Positions 1 to 8,181 of a stretch of DNA of 64,000 nt are shown here, piece by piece. The stretch's first letter is position 1. Every line of letters begins with the position of its first letter. A program made the position numbers and the translations under genes. Origin of the DNA: CAZJRB01 sp964547995. GTDB taxonomy: Bacteria > Planctomycetota > Planctomycetia > Pirellulales > Thermoguttaceae. The notes beneath the pieces are model-generated. The model was not told where the DNA came from, searched no databases, and saw nothing but the letters and a program-made list of their open reading frames with translations. The stretch covers positions 1-64,000 of the forward strand of contig CAZJRB010000022.1 in NCBI GenBank assembly GCA_964547995.1. The letters are read 5' to 3'.

Positions 1-12
1 AATTGTTGCTTA

Positions 13-83
13 TTCTGACCCGCCGAGATTCCAGTTCACGGTGAACCATTACAGTCCCGGCCCGGTGATGCGGGACGTTAGGC
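13..83 (+). other. attC-like recombination site, upstream
   Basis: Imperfect inverted repeat ending in GTTAGGC (77-83), which fits the integron R' box GTTRRRY. The left arm CTGACCCGC (15-23) pairs, with a small bulge, with GCGGGACGTTAG (70-81). The middle holds a smaller hairpin, TTCAC/GTGAA. It would be the attC of a cassette lying to the left of the window. No integrase gene is visible, so this is inferred from structure alone. Confidence 0.45.
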
Positions 84-102
84 CATCGAAGGATTGAGAA
101 TC

Positions 103-858
103 ATGGACACATGTAAGTTCTACGACATCACTCACCGTGAACATGTGGTATGCAATCCCACGAGCGAGGAAAAACTGACGCGTCTCGTGGAACTTCTGCG
201 CCTCCCGACTAACGCGCAGGTGGTTGACATTGCGTGTGGTAAGGGCGAGTTCCTGATTCGCCTGGCGGAAGCCTATGGCGCTCGTGGCATGGGCATCGAC
301 ATTTCTCCTTTCTTCATCGCCGATGCAGAGAGAAGGCTCAAGGCGCGGGCATCGAGTGCTGGCATCACCTTCACTCAGATGAATGGTGCGGATTTCAAGC
401 CAGACGAGCCGCACAGCTTAGATCTGGCGTCATGTATCGGTGCCAGTTGGGTCTTCGGGGGGCATGCTAATACTCTCGAAGCGCTGATCAGCATGGTGAG
501 GCCCGGCGGCTGGGTGATCGTGGGAGAGCCATACTGGCAGCAGGAGCCGTCAGGGGATTACCTAGAGGCATCCGGGTGCGCGCGAGAGGACTTCGGGAGC
601 CACTCCTCGAATGCAGAAGCCGGAGAGCGGCGAGGAACGGAGCTCGTTCACACCATCGTGAGCAGCAAGGACGACTGGGACAGGTATGAGGGCCTCCAAT
701 GGTTCGCGACAGCCGAGTACGCTCGCACCCATCCAGATGATCCGGACTTGGCGGAGGTGGTTGAGCGCGTGAGCAAGGCGAGGGCGGCATACCTGCGTTG
801 GGGGCGCGACACGCTTGGTTGGGCGATCTACATGTTCAGATCGCGCTCTGCGGCCTGA
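103..858 (+). CDS. Class I SAM-dependent methyltransferase
   Basis: Encodes 251 aa. The Rossmann motif I is VVDIACGKGEF, about residues 42-52, followed by an acidic GIDIS motif that would bind the SAM ribose. The later GGWVIVGEPYW is the usual post-motif II region of the Methyltransf_11/25 group. The ATG at 103 is preferred because AAGGA lies 10 bases upstream; the TTG at 94 would be too close to it. The substrate cannot be read from the sequence. The gene sits alone between two attC-like hairpins, and its stop codon overlaps the start of the second, as in integron cassettes. It is therefore probably an acquired gene, unrelated to ruvB downstream. Confidence 0.85.
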   Translation: MDTCKFYDITHREHVVCNPTSEEKLTRLVELLRLPTNAQVVDIACGKGEFLIRLAEAYGARGMGIDISPFFIADAERRLKARASSAGITFTQMNGADFKPDEPHSLDLASCIGASWVFGGHANTLEALISMVRPGGWVIVGEPYWQQEPSGDYLEASGCAREDFGSHSSNAEAGERRGTELVHTIVSSKDDWDRYEGLQWFATAEYARTHPDDPDLAEVVERVSKARAAYLRWGRDTLGWAIYMFRSRSAA

Positions 859-947
859 CAAACGGATGAACGCGAGCCGGAATAGGCCGGCTGGCTCGCT
901 TCGCTCGGTCACGTTTACTGCCGGCCGCGTTATCCGAGACGTTGGCC
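853..947 (+). other. attC-like recombination site, downstream
   Basis: Starts at the methyltransferase stop codon (CTGAC, 855-859). The arm AAACGGATGAACGCG (860-874) is largely complementary to CGCGTTATCC plus ACGTTGGC (926-946). It ends in GTTGGCC (941-947), one base off the GTTRRRY consensus. GACGTT followed by GGCCA is shared with the right end of the upstream site (75-84), so the segment 78-941 has the form of a single gene cassette. The long, imperfectly paired middle is typical of attC sites, but this is structural inference. Confidence 0.45.
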
Positions 948-1053
948 AAGCTATTGGAGCTGGTCCATGGAGAGCAAAAGCTCGCGATAAACCAGTCCCT
1001 TATACATCGAGGAATTCTGCCCGATCGTAATCTCCGGGCAGGGCTTTAAGACG

Positions 1054-1164
1054 ACCGGCATCGCACCGGGAGGAATGGTTTTCCACGTTCTCAACCGTGG
1101 CGTCGGGCGGATGCGCCTCTTCTTGAAGGAGGGCGATTTCCAGGCGTTCGAGCGGATCGCATGA
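1054..1164 (+). pseudogene. REP-associated tyrosine transposase (Y1_Tnp) fragment
   Basis: Frame 1054-1164 reads through IAPGGMVFHVLNRG and then RMRLFLKEGDFQAFERIA before a stop. This matches the N-terminus of TnpA-REP (RAYT, Y1_Tnp) transposases, which begin PLR-APGG-YHVLNRG and continue with a -FE-DY-AFER motif. Only about 35 of the usual 200-plus residues remain. The HUH motif and catalytic Tyr are absent, so it is a dead remnant. It matters because such transposases mobilise short palindromic repeats, which are abundant here. Confidence 0.7.
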
Positions 1165-1226
1165 ATGCGGTCATTACGAACGGAGACGAATCGTTCGCTC
1201 GGCAATCTACTTGGAGGCGGGCTCCG

Positions 1227-1370
1227 GGTTTTGAGGTCGCCGGCCGGCTGAAGCTCAAGGCCCCGGGCAAGTGCCCGACGTGGGCGCATCCGGTTGTGTT
1301 CGGCGGACGGTTGTATGTCCGGTACGGCGACAGGGTGGGCGTCTATGATGTTCGGCGTTACCGGGCGTGA
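1227..1370 (+). pseudogene. PQQ-like beta-propeller protein, C-terminal fragment
   Basis: The last 47 codons of an open frame read CPTWAHPVVFGGRLYVRYGD followed by RVGVYDVRRY and a stop. This is the usual closing strand of planctomycete PQQ-like (BamB-type) propeller proteins, with the W-HPVV...LYVR...DVR pattern. Nothing upstream in any frame continues the propeller; instead the transposase fragment ends at 1164. It is probably the 3' remnant of a deleted gene. From 1371 to 1495 there is only the ruvB leader, with no recognisable site. Confidence 0.55.
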
Positions 1371-1495
1371 CGTTCCGGGGGAATTCTGGTATAGTTGCCC
1401 GTTTAGCCCGGCTGCACTGCTTCTGACGAAGCAGCGGCACACGTCGACGCACGATCCGGGCTCGATCACCGCCCGCACAACCGGTCGAAAAAGCG

Positions 1496-2527
1496 ATGGC
1501 CCGCGAACCGATTCTCCAGCAGCCCGACGGCTTCCACGACGAGGATCGCGATCTGCGTCCTCAGCACATGCGGGAGATGGTCGGACAGCGGGAGGTCTAT
1601 GCGCGGCTGGAGATCGCGGTGGACGCGGCCGCCAAACGGGGGGAGCCGCTGGGGCACATCCTGTTCGACGGCCCGCCGGGATTGGGTAAGACGACGTTCT
1701 CCACTTGCATTCCTCACGATTTGGGGGTTTCGTGCCAGATCGCCAGCGGGGCCACGCTGGCCGCACCCAAGGACCTGATTCCCTATCTTACCAACGCCGA
1801 GCAGCAGAGCGTGCTGTTTATCGACGAAATCCACCGGATGCCCAAAGGTGTCGAGGAGTTTCTCTACCCGGCCATGGAGGATTTTCGGATCGACTTGACG
1901 CTCGGCGAAGGGGTCAACGCCAGGACGATCAACATGCAGTTGAAGCCATTCACGCTGATCGGGGCGACGACGCGGACGGGGCTGCTGTCGGCGCCGCTGC
2001 GCGACCGGTTCCAGATGCGGGAGCACCTCGATTTCTACACGATAGAGGAGTTGGCTGAAATTGTGCGCCGCAACGCGGTGAAACTGGGGGTCGAGATCGA
2101 CGGGAAGGCGGCCACAGAGATCGCCACGCGGAGCCGTGGTACGCCGCGTTTGGCGAACAACCGGCTCCGATGGGTCCGCGACTACGCGACTTCGCGCGCG
2201 GGCGGCAAGATCGACCTGAAGGTCGCCCGCGACGCCCTGGCCATGCAGGAAATCGACGTGAAGGGGCTGGACCGCCAGGACCGGAAATACCTGGAGACGC
2301 TTGCCCGGGTCTTCGGCGGCGGCCCGGCGGGCGTCGAGGCGATCGCCCACACCATGAACATTGTCGCTGATACGCTGATCGACGAGGTGGAACCGTATCT
2401 GTTGCGGAGCGAGTTGGTGGTTCGCACCCCCCGAGGGAGGAAGTTGACTCCCGCTGCGCTGGATCATTTGGGACTGATCTCCGATCCCTCCACTCCCGAG
2501 GAACAGCAGGGGAAGCTGTTCGACTAA
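1496..2527 (+). CDS. ruvB: Holliday junction ATP-dependent DNA helicase RuvB
   Basis: Encodes 343 aa, the usual RuvB length. RuvB is the hexameric motor that drives branch migration of Holliday junctions with RuvA. Walker A is GPPGLGKT (59-66), Walker B LFIDEIH (107-113), sensor 1 GATTR (156-160) and the arginine finger region APLRDRF (167-172). The C-terminal winged helix ends with the family RTPRGR signature. The lid segment RGTPRLANNRLRWVRDYA differs slightly from the usual IANRLLRRVRDYA. Neither ruvA nor ruvC is adjacent. No clear Shine-Dalgarno precedes the ATG, so the start is chosen by family alignment. Confidence 0.97.
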   Translation: MAREPILQQPDGFHDEDRDLRPQHMREMVGQREVYARLEIAVDAAAKRGEPLGHILFDGPPGLGKTTFSTCIPHDLGVSCQIASGATLAAPKDLIPYLTNAEQQSVLFIDEIHRMPKGVEEFLYPAMEDFRIDLTLGEGVNARTINMQLKPFTLIGATTRTGLLSAPLRDRFQMREHLDFYTIEELAEIVRRNAVKLGVEIDGKAATEIATRSRGTPRLANNRLRWVRDYATSRAGGKIDLKVARDALAMQEIDVKGLDRQDRKYLETLARVFGGGPAGVEAIAHTMNIVADTLIDEVEPYLLRSELVVRTPRGRKLTPAALDHLGLISDPSTPEEQQGKLFD

Positions 2528-2562
2528 GGAATGACTCACAAATAACTTCGGTGTTCGGCCGG

Positions 2563-2622
2563 TAGCTACGGTCGCCAGACCGTGGGACGTCGGCGTTGCC
2601 CACGGTCTGGCGACCGTAGCTA
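2563..2622. repeat. 24-bp perfect inverted repeat (GTCGCCAGAC core)
   Basis: Arms 2563-2586 and 2599-2622 are exact reverse complements around a 12-base loop. The core GCTACGGTCGCCAGACCGTGGG recurs in degenerate form near 24111-24205 and 28048-28120. Upstream, 2534-2552 resembles the AAATAACTTCGG end module of the element at 25821. In RNA it would form a strong hairpin 36 bases after ruvB and may also act as its terminator, though no U-tract follows. Confidence 0.75.
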
Positions 2623-2627
2623 GCACC

Positions 2628-2748
2628 TGTTGCGGAAAGCCGGATTTTCGGGTGCCATGCCCACGCTTGCGTGGGCATGGCGTAAATCCCGCAAGAAACC
2701 GCTACATGCCCACGCAAGCGTGGGCATGGCACCCAACTTTCCGCAACA
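2628..2748. repeat. Nested palindromic element with TGTTGCGGAAAG ends
   Basis: The outer ends TGTTGCGGAAAG (2628-2639) and CTTTCCGCAACA (2737-2748) are exact inverted repeats. Inside are two inverted copies of a GGTGCCATGCCCACGC palindrome (2650-2680 and 2705-2734), each self-complementary. The same GCCATGCCCACG core recurs at 55655-55775. It has the form of a short non-autonomous mobile element or a REP pair. Confidence 0.65.
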
Positions 2749-2878
2749 AAAACTAGCTACTACCGAAGACACTTCTTTCTTCGCCGATTTTACCTACCTT
2801 GCCAAATCGGCGGGCTTGAACTTGACCAACGGCACCAAAAAAACCGCACAAGAGGCCGGTTTCGTACGTATAGGGGGC

Positions 2879-2906
2879 TTGCCAATTCCCGGCAATTGGA
2901 TATAGT
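2879..2906 (+). promoter_or_regulatory. Possible sigma-70-type promoter of the STAS gene
   Basis: TTGCCA (2879-2884) and TATAGT (2901-2906) are separated by 16 bases, 65 bases upstream of the STAS start. The spacer contains a small palindrome, CCAATT-N6-AATTGG (2882-2899), that could bind a regulator. This is motif reading only. Confidence 0.35.
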
Positions 2907-2971
2907 AAATTTGTCCGGGAGGCATTTCTTCGAGACGAGGTATTCATCCGCTACGTTGAAGGAGAAACGTA

Positions 2972-3346
2972 ATGTCTGCTTACTCGACTGTCTGCGACTT
3001 TGAGGTGGATCGCGGCCCCGACTGGCTTTTGGTGAAGATCAAGCACCTGGCCGACTCGGCGGATACTCCTTTGGCCAGAAATCTCTGGTCGCTGCTGGAA
3101 CAACACTTCACCTACCGGCTGGTGTTGGAGATGGACGAGGTGGACATGCTGGACAGCCACCTGATCGGCCAGTTGTTGGCGCTGGGAAAGCGGATTCAAG
3201 ATCGAGACGGCATCTTGCGGTTGTGCGGTCTTTCGGAACACAATCAGCAGATGTTGGATACGTGCCGCTTGAGCAACCATTTTCTATCCTATCGCAACCG
3301 GGAAGAGGCGGTCCTGGGACCGGGGCGCCCCCACAATCCCAGATAA
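2972..3346 (+). CDS. STAS-domain protein (anti-sigma factor antagonist-like)
   Basis: Encodes 124 aa, a single STAS domain. The strand-helix segment EMDEVDMLDSHLIGQLLALG (residues 53-72) corresponds to the phosphorylatable loop of SpoIIAA/RsbV proteins, with Ser62 in the expected place. Such proteins release an alternative sigma factor or act as small phospho-switches. A Shine-Dalgarno, AGGAGAAACGTA, sits just before the ATG. No anti-sigma kinase or phosphatase gene is adjacent, so its partner is unknown. The C-terminal tail after the domain is short and basic. The cobO gene converges on it with a 16-base gap. Confidence 0.85.
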   Translation: MSAYSTVCDFEVDRGPDWLLVKIKHLADSADTPLARNLWSLLEQHFTYRLVLEMDEVDMLDSHLIGQLLALGKRIQDRDGILRLCGLSEHNQQMLDTCRLSNHFLSYRNREEAVLGPGRPHNPR

Positions 3347-3362
3347 GCCGGTACGCCGGCTT

Positions 3363-3890
3363 TCACCTCTCTACGCCGTCCTGCGCGGGGATTCCGGAGT
3401 CGAAGGCATGGCGGAGGGATCGCATTTCCGTCGCCGTGTCGGCCAGTTCGATCAGTCGGGGGGTAGCACCGCGACCGGTCAGGACGAGACACTTTTCCGG
3501 CGGGGCCTCTTCCACCAGTCGGACGACGCTCGCTTCCTCGATCAGTCCCATGGCAACCGCCATACAAATCTCATCGAGGACAACGAGGTCGTATTGCCCG
3601 GAAGCGACGGCCTGCTGCGCCCGCAGGAGTCCGGCCTCGGCGGCTGCGCAGTGTTCCTCCCACCGCGGGTCGTCCGTGCCACGGACCAACCCGCGCCCGG
3701 TCTGGACGATCTCGACTTGTGGCAGGCGACTGAGTGCGGTGATCTCGCCGGTCGCCGGATCGTTCTTGATGAACTGGATAATGCAGACGTGCATGTCGTG
3801 GCCGGCCGCGCGGAGGGCCAGTCCCAGCGCAGCGGTCGTCTTGCCCTTGCCGTCGCCGGTGAACAACAGGATTCTCGGTTGATCGGTCAT
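3363..3890 (-). CDS. cobO: Cob(I)alamin adenosyltransferase (CobO/BtuR family)
   Basis: Encodes 175 aa. It transfers the adenosyl group of ATP to the cobalt of reduced corrinoids, making adenosylcobalamin or its precursor. The P-loop is TGDGKGKTTAALG (residues 11-23), and the family motifs IIQFIK, LVVLDEI and VLTGRGA all follow. The length is normal for CobA/CobO/BtuR. No other cobalamin genes are nearby, so the role may be salvage. The start at 3890 begins MTDQPR. The frame stays open further upstream only because the DNA is a heptanucleotide array that touches the ATG. There is no Shine-Dalgarno. Confidence 0.93.
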   Translation of the reverse strand: MTDQPRILLFTGDGKGKTTAALGLALRAAGHDMHVCIIQFIKNDPATGEITALSRLPQVEIVQTGRGLVRGTDDPRWEEHCAAAEAGLLRAQQAVASGQYDLVVLDEICMAVAMGLIEEASVVRLVEEAPPEKCLVLTGRGATPRLIELADTATEMRSLRHAFDSGIPAQDGVER

Positions 3891-3964
3891 TAGAGGGTTG
3901 AGAGTCGAGGGTTTAGGGGCTGGGAGTGGGAAATTGTAAATTGTAAAATGAAAATTGAAAATTG
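3891..3964 (-). repeat. Heptanucleotide array abutting the cobO start codon
   Basis: Reads on the plus strand as an unbroken series of 7-base units: TAGAGGG, TTGAGAG, TCGAGGG, TTTAGGG, GCTGGGA, GTGGGAA, ATTGTAA (twice), AATGAAA, ATTGAAA. The first unit begins at the base next to the cobO ATG. On the cobO mRNA strand it is pyrimidine-rich and poor in G. The far end touches the MITE-like element at 3965. Confidence 0.85.
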
Positions 3965-4179
3965 AGTAACACTTCAGCCGAATGGCGAAACGCGGGTTTT
4001 TCCCGGGGAAATTGTAGGGAACGGCCTCTGTGCCGTTCCGCGGATCGGCCAGGCAGCGTTGATGGCCGTTGCGCCCGGAATGCCACAGAGGGCGTTCCCT
4101 ACAGGACTTGCGATTTCTCAATATGTTTGCAGCGACGGCCTTGGAAGGCCATCGTACTGCAGACGGCTGAAGTATCACT
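3965..4179. mobile_element. MITE-like element, type A copy 1
   Basis: The terminal inverted repeats AGTAACACTTCAGCCG (3965-3980) and CGGCTGAAGTATCACT (4164-4179) match at 14 of 16 positions. The interior carries a GTAGGGAACGGCC/GGGCGTTCCCTAC palindrome (4013-4103) and a GACGGCCTTGGAAGGCC half-core before the right end. It has no coding capacity. A second copy with the same ends lies at 19726-19860. Confidence 0.75.
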
Positions 4180-4193
4180 GAATTTGCAATCTC

Positions 4194-4261
4194 TTTGGTT
4201 GCGGCCTCAGGCTGTGCTAGGGTTCAGGGTGGATGACTCCCAACTCTGGACTCTGGACTCA
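4194..4261. repeat. GCGGCCTCAGGC motif plus heptanucleotide array abutting the serA stop
   Basis: 4194-4221 carries the motif TTTGGTTGCGGCCTCAGGC, also present at 41793-41820 and 43364-43392. From 4219 the DNA continues in 7-base units (AGGGTTC, AGGGTGG, ATGACTC, CCAACTC, TGGACTC, TGGACTC). The last unit runs into TCA, the complement of the serA TGA stop (4259-4261). Confidence 0.75.
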
Positions 4262-5887
4262 TCCGCCCATCCAGGAAGGTAACTCGTCGGCCGGGGGGAG
4301 TTTGACGGTCCAGGCCATGTCGACTCCGTCGAGGCCGATAACCTCTGCGAGGGCTTTGGCCGGCGGCTGGGAATCGAGTGCGAGGACGCCGATCGCCCCG
4401 CCCCCGGGCTCGTCGCGTCCCCGCCCGACCGACATCTGCGCGATATTGACGCCATGTGCGCCGAAGACACTGCCCACCGGGCCGATCACCCCCGGCCGGT
4501 CACGGTGGGCAAAGATCAGCAGCACGCCGTGCAGGTAGCTCTCCAACCGGCAGTCGTTCAATTGGACGAGTCGCGGCAGGTTGTTGCCGAAAAGCGTGCC
4601 GCCGGCGAATGAGGCCTTTGCCTCCGTAACCACTTCGGCCGTAATCATCGAGCTGAAGTCGCCGATGTCGCTGGTCCGCTGTTCAATCATTTCGATCCCG
4701 CGTTCGTGGAGGAAGACCTCGGCATTGACGATATTCACGTCGGTGTCGATGGCATGTTCGAGCAGCCCGGCCGCAAACGCGGCCGAGAGCAACCGCGTGT
4801 CTTTCCTGGCCACTTCGCCCTCGTAGCCGAGCCGGCACGAGGTGGGCGGGCAGTGGTCCATCTGGACCAGCAGCAGGCCCAACCGGTACGCCAGGTTCAG
4901 ATAACCGCGCAACTCGCGGAGTGTCTTCGGCTCCAGCGGCGACATGTTGACCGACTGTTTGATGGCCCCGGTGGTGAAGAAATCGATCAATAGCTCGGCG
5001 GCCTCGACGGCCACGTTGGCCTGGGCCTCTTCGGTGCTTGCGCCGAGGTGGGGCGTGCAGAGCACGCCCGGCATCCCGAAAAGCGGGCTCTCGGTACGCG
5101 GTTCGGTGGGATACACATCGAGTGCCACGCCGGCGAGACGGCCGCTTTTGAGCCCTTCGACCAGGGCGTCTTCATCGTAGATCCCGCCCCGGGCGCAGTT
5201 GATCAGCCGCGCGCCCGGCTTCATCATCTTGACCTCTTTCGGGCCGATCAGGTTGCGGGTATCGTCGTTCAGCGGGGTATGGACGGTCAGGTAGTCGACC
5301 AGCGGGAGCATTTCATGGAAGTCGGAGTACGCTTGCACGCCCAACTCCTCGGCCCGGGCCGTGGGCAGGAACGGGTCGTAGCCGAGGATCTTCATTTCGA
5401 GTGCCCGGGCCCGGGCGGCGACCGCCTGGCCGATGCGGCCGAGGCCGACGATTCCCAGCGTCTTGCCGGCAAGCTGCGTGCCCATGAACTTCTTGCGGTC
5501 CCATCGCCCCTCTTGCAGACTCTGGTAGGCGGGGGCCAGGTTCCGCGACATGCCGAGCATCAGTGCGATGGTCTGTTCGGCGGTCGAGATGGTATTTCCG
5601 CCGGGGGTGTTCATGACGACGATTCCCAGGCGCGTGGCGGCCTGCTTGTCGATGTTGTCGGTTCCGACGCCTGCCCGGGCGATCGCCCGCAGCCGCTTGT
5701 TGCCCTCGAGTACCTCGGCGGTGATCTTTACGCCGCTTCGGCAGATGGCGCCGTCGAACTGCTTCAGGGCCTCGCGCAGCTCTTCCCCTGCAAGTCCCGT
5801 GCGGACCTCATACTCGATGTTCCCGGCCGATTCCAGCAGATTCAGCCCGTCCTGGGAGACATTGTCCAATACGATGATTTTTGGCAT
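4259..5887 (-). CDS. serA: D-3-phosphoglycerate dehydrogenase, long ACT form
   Basis: Encodes 542 aa. It oxidises 3-phosphoglycerate to 3-phosphohydroxypyruvate, the first step of serine synthesis. The N-terminal and Rossmann parts include GIVGLGRIGQAV (residues 145-156), and the catalytic triad is Arg233 (NCARGG), Glu262 (YPTEP) and His280 (CTPHLGAST). A 120-residue intervening (ASB) domain and a C-terminal ACT domain (LLIFAHRDRPGVIGPVGSVF) follow, as in the Mycobacterium-type enzyme, which is inhibited by serine. Serine supplies glycine for the gcv system encoded nearby. The start is MPKIIVLDN; a longer frame upstream has no family similarity. Confidence 0.97.
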   Translation of the reverse strand: MPKIIVLDNVSQDGLNLLESAGNIEYEVRTGLAGEELREALKQFDGAICRSGVKITAEVLEGNKRLRAIARAGVGTDNIDKQAATRLGIVVMNTPGGNTISTAEQTIALMLGMSRNLAPAYQSLQEGRWDRKKFMGTQLAGKTLGIVGLGRIGQAVAARARALEMKILGYDPFLPTARAEELGVQAYSDFHEMLPLVDYLTVHTPLNDDTRNLIGPKEVKMMKPGARLINCARGGIYDEDALVEGLKSGRLAGVALDVYPTEPRTESPLFGMPGVLCTPHLGASTEEAQANVAVEAAELLIDFFTTGAIKQSVNMSPLEPKTLRELRGYLNLAYRLGLLLVQMDHCPPTSCRLGYEGEVARKDTRLLSAAFAAGLLEHAIDTDVNIVNAEVFLHERGIEMIEQRTSDIGDFSSMITAEVVTEAKASFAGGTLFGNNLPRLVQLNDCRLESYLHGVLLIFAHRDRPGVIGPVGSVFGAHGVNIAQMSVGRGRDEPGGGAIGVLALDSQPPAKALAEVIGLDGVDMAWTVKLPPADELPSWMGG

Positions 5888-6371
5888 GGGTGTATGTACG
5901 TGTTTAGCCGCCGTCGGTACGACGGCGAGAATGGTAACCGGCAACTCGCGTCCTGGCCGACGTGCCGTCGGCCGCTAAACGGTGTGAAGTCAACACAAAA
6001 CGGCCGTTCTCTCGGACATCGTCAGCAGATACCAGCTTAACGGCTCGCCCCTTCTCGACAAGGGGGGCGTTTTGGCGTTGTGTTGAACCGGCTCTCCCTT
6101 GCCAAAGTGGGCCTACCTTGCCACTCACGAGTTGCCAACACCCCGCTTCTGGTGTAGGATGGTGATTGTGTTTGGAGGGTGAGCGTCACCAAGGAAGACC
6201 AAGTTCCACCACTTCCCGGCATAGCGCCAGTTACCGGCAACGTTCAACGACGGAATTGGAGGCGTAGGGGAATTTGCGATGAGAGTCCAATGAGACAACT
6301 CACGCCAAGTGGCTATCGGATGCCCAGTCGATATTTGAAACCTGGGGATTCGGAGAGGGAAGGAGAAAGCG
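5888..6371. other. Intergenic region between divergent genes
   Basis: 484 bases without a recognisable gene. An inverted repeat, GTTTAGCCGCCG (about 5901-5913) with GGCCGCTAAAC (5970-5980), resembles those at 11968-12002 and 16023-16107. Around 6045-6073 a GC-rich hairpin (CGCCCCTT/AAGGGGGGCG) is followed by TTTT on the plus strand, but no gene ends there. The last 70 bases are the leader of the small acidic protein gene. Confidence 0.5.
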
Positions 6372-6575
6372 ATGACGAATGGGAAATTCCCTCCCGGATG
6401 GGACGAGGAGCGAGTCGGCAGGGTGCTCGAGCACTACGAGTCCCAGTCGGACGAGGAAGCTGTTGCCGAGGATGAGGCCGGGTACGACGAGACAACCGAG
6501 ACGACGATGGCGGTTCCGGTCGAACTCGTACCGGCCGTGCGGGCGCTCATCGCGAGCCAATCGTCCGGTGAATGA
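6372..6575 (+). CDS. Small acidic conserved hypothetical protein
   Basis: Encodes 67 aa, starting with FPPGWDEERVGRVLEHYESQ, followed by a very acidic stretch (EEAVAEDEAGYDE) and a hydrophobic C-terminal helix, PVELVPAVRALIA. A good Shine-Dalgarno, AAGGAGAAAGCG, precedes the ATG. From memory, short proteins with the PPGWD-ERV-RVL-HYE pattern recur in planctomycetes and cyanobacteria, often beside toxin-like genes. No partner is visible here, so an antitoxin role is only a guess. A perfect 28-bp inverted repeat begins 18 bases after the stop. Confidence 0.75.
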   Translation: MTNGKFPPGWDEERVGRVLEHYESQSDEEAVAEDEAGYDETTETTMAVPVELVPAVRALIASQSSGE

Positions 6576-6592
6576 GCACGAAGTTGCGTACG

Positions 6593-6660
6593 GTGGGACA
6601 AGCGCAGCGCCGGCCCACCATCTGCACCGTGCTGGTGGGCCGGCGCTGCGCTTGTCCCAC
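6593..6660. repeat. 28-bp perfect inverted repeat, likely bidirectional terminator
   Basis: Arms 6593-6620 and 6633-6660 are exact complements with a 12-base loop. The core is GTGGGACAAGCGCAGCGCC. A related but diverged pair lies at 30827-30930. It sits between two converging genes, 18 bases after one stop and 24 bases from the other, so it may stop transcription from both sides. Confidence 0.75.
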
Positions 6661-6684
6661 CCTACGGACTACCGCGAGAAAGAA

Positions 6685-7485
6685 CTACTGTAACGACTTC
6701 GGCCTCTGATCCGCCAATCGGGTTCCGGCTGGGGGAGAGTTGACCGACAGCGCGGGATTTAGCTGCGCCCGCAAAGCCGCAATCCGATTGGCCAACTGCG
6801 GCTGGAAGCGATCTTGGGCGTAGGAACGCTGGTAATCCTCCAGGGCCTGGGCATATTCGCCCGTCTCCTCGCGGATTTTGCCCAGTGCAGCCAGTGCGCG
6901 GGGATTGTTCGAATCGATCGCGAGCGCCTCGACCAGGTTTTGTTTGGCGGCCCGGCGGTCGTTGAACTCGTCGAAGAGTCTGGCCAGCTCGATCTTGGCG
7001 TCGGCGGAAGTCGGCTCGCGTTCGACCCAGCCTTCCAGCAAACGGAACGCCTCGTCGTGGCGGCCTTCTTCGACCAGCAACACGGCCAGCCCCCGGTAGC
7101 AGTCGGCACAAGCGGTGGTCTGCATGCCCGGGTGTTCCTGATCCAAGCGATCCCAGATATCGAGACATTGATTGTAATACTTCTCGGCCTGATGAAGATC
7201 CGAGGGGCGGTTCTCGGTCACACCGAGGCGATGATGGGTGGCGGCGATGTTGTAATATCCGTCGGGATTGTTGGGCTCGGCGTAGGTTGCTTCCTGGAAA
7301 TGCCGCAGGGCCTCGTGGTATCGTGCCTGTTGGTACAGCCGCACGCCTTCGGCATTCCGGGCGGCGGCGGAAAAGTTGCTGCACCCGGCAGTCATACCAA
7401 TCAGTAGACCGGCCAGCAGTATCGCCACCATGCAGAAAGAGATTTGTCGACGACTACGATACGACGTTTGATTCGATGACATCAC
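6685..7485 (-). CDS. TPR-repeat lipoprotein
   Basis: Encodes 266 aa. The N-terminus is a basic head and a hydrophobic core (ISFCMVAILLAGLLIG) ending in the lipobox-like MTAGC, so it is probably lipid-anchored with Cys35 as acceptor. At least four tetratricopeptide units follow, including NAEGVRLYQQARYHEALRHF and ALAALGKIREETGEYAQALE. TPR arrays serve as protein scaffolds; the partner is unknown. The tail after about residue 240 is proline-rich and unstructured. It is transcribed alone toward the 28-bp inverted repeat. Confidence 0.85.
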   Translation of the reverse strand: MMSSNQTSYRSRRQISFCMVAILLAGLLIGMTAGCSNFSAAARNAEGVRLYQQARYHEALRHFQEATYAEPNNPDGYYNIAATHHRLGVTENRPSDLHQAEKYYNQCLDIWDRLDQEHPGMQTTACADCYRGLAVLLVEEGRHDEAFRLLEGWVEREPTSADAKIELARLFDEFNDRRAAKQNLVEALAIDSNNPRALAALGKIREETGEYAQALEDYQRSYAQDRFQPQLANRIAALRAQLNPALSVNSPPAGTRLADQRPKSLQ

Positions 7486-7663
7486 GGCTTACGCCTCGCT
7501 TTGCAGAATTGCGTTTTGAAAAGGACCGACGGCGCGGACGCGACGGCGGCAGGTTGAAAGGGGTGAAGGGGTGGGAAGGGTAGCCGCCGGGGCAATTTGA
7601 TGCAACCCCGGTTTCCGCACCCCCCAATTGTCGTGTGCGGCGTGGGATGGCAAGCCGGCAGTA

Positions 7664-7745
7664 AGATGGCCTTCCGAGTCCGTCGCTGTGACATCGCAAG
7701 CCCTCGACGGCCTCGGAAGGCCATCGTACGAAGTATTACAGAAAG
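7664..7745. repeat. Palindromic repeat with GATGGCCTTCCGAG core
   Basis: GATGGCCTTCCGAGTCCGTCG (7666-7686, approximately) is inverse to CGACGGCCTCGGAAGGCCATC (7706-7727), with CGAAGTATTACAG at the right end. It belongs to the same GGCCTTCC core family as 4140-4155, 19763-19830 and 55538-55606. The 99 bases before it (7486-7663) show no other site except a run of C/G-rich sequence. Confidence 0.6.
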
Positions 7746-7776
7746 TGGAAGTGCCCCCCCAAGAAGTGTGGGAGGC

Positions 7777-8181
<405 letters not shown>

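Noticed and set aside
951..1020. Minus-strand frame ending in KGLVYRELLLSMDQLQ near the island
   Set aside because: Protein-like for about 20 residues only, and the rest of the frame is antisense to ruvB and the fragments.
1466..2626. 386-codon frame antisense to ruvB
   Set aside because: Shadow of ruvB; no recognisable domain.
6045..6073. Terminator-like hairpin on the plus strand
   Set aside because: No gene ends there on that strand; kept only as a note in the intergenic entry.
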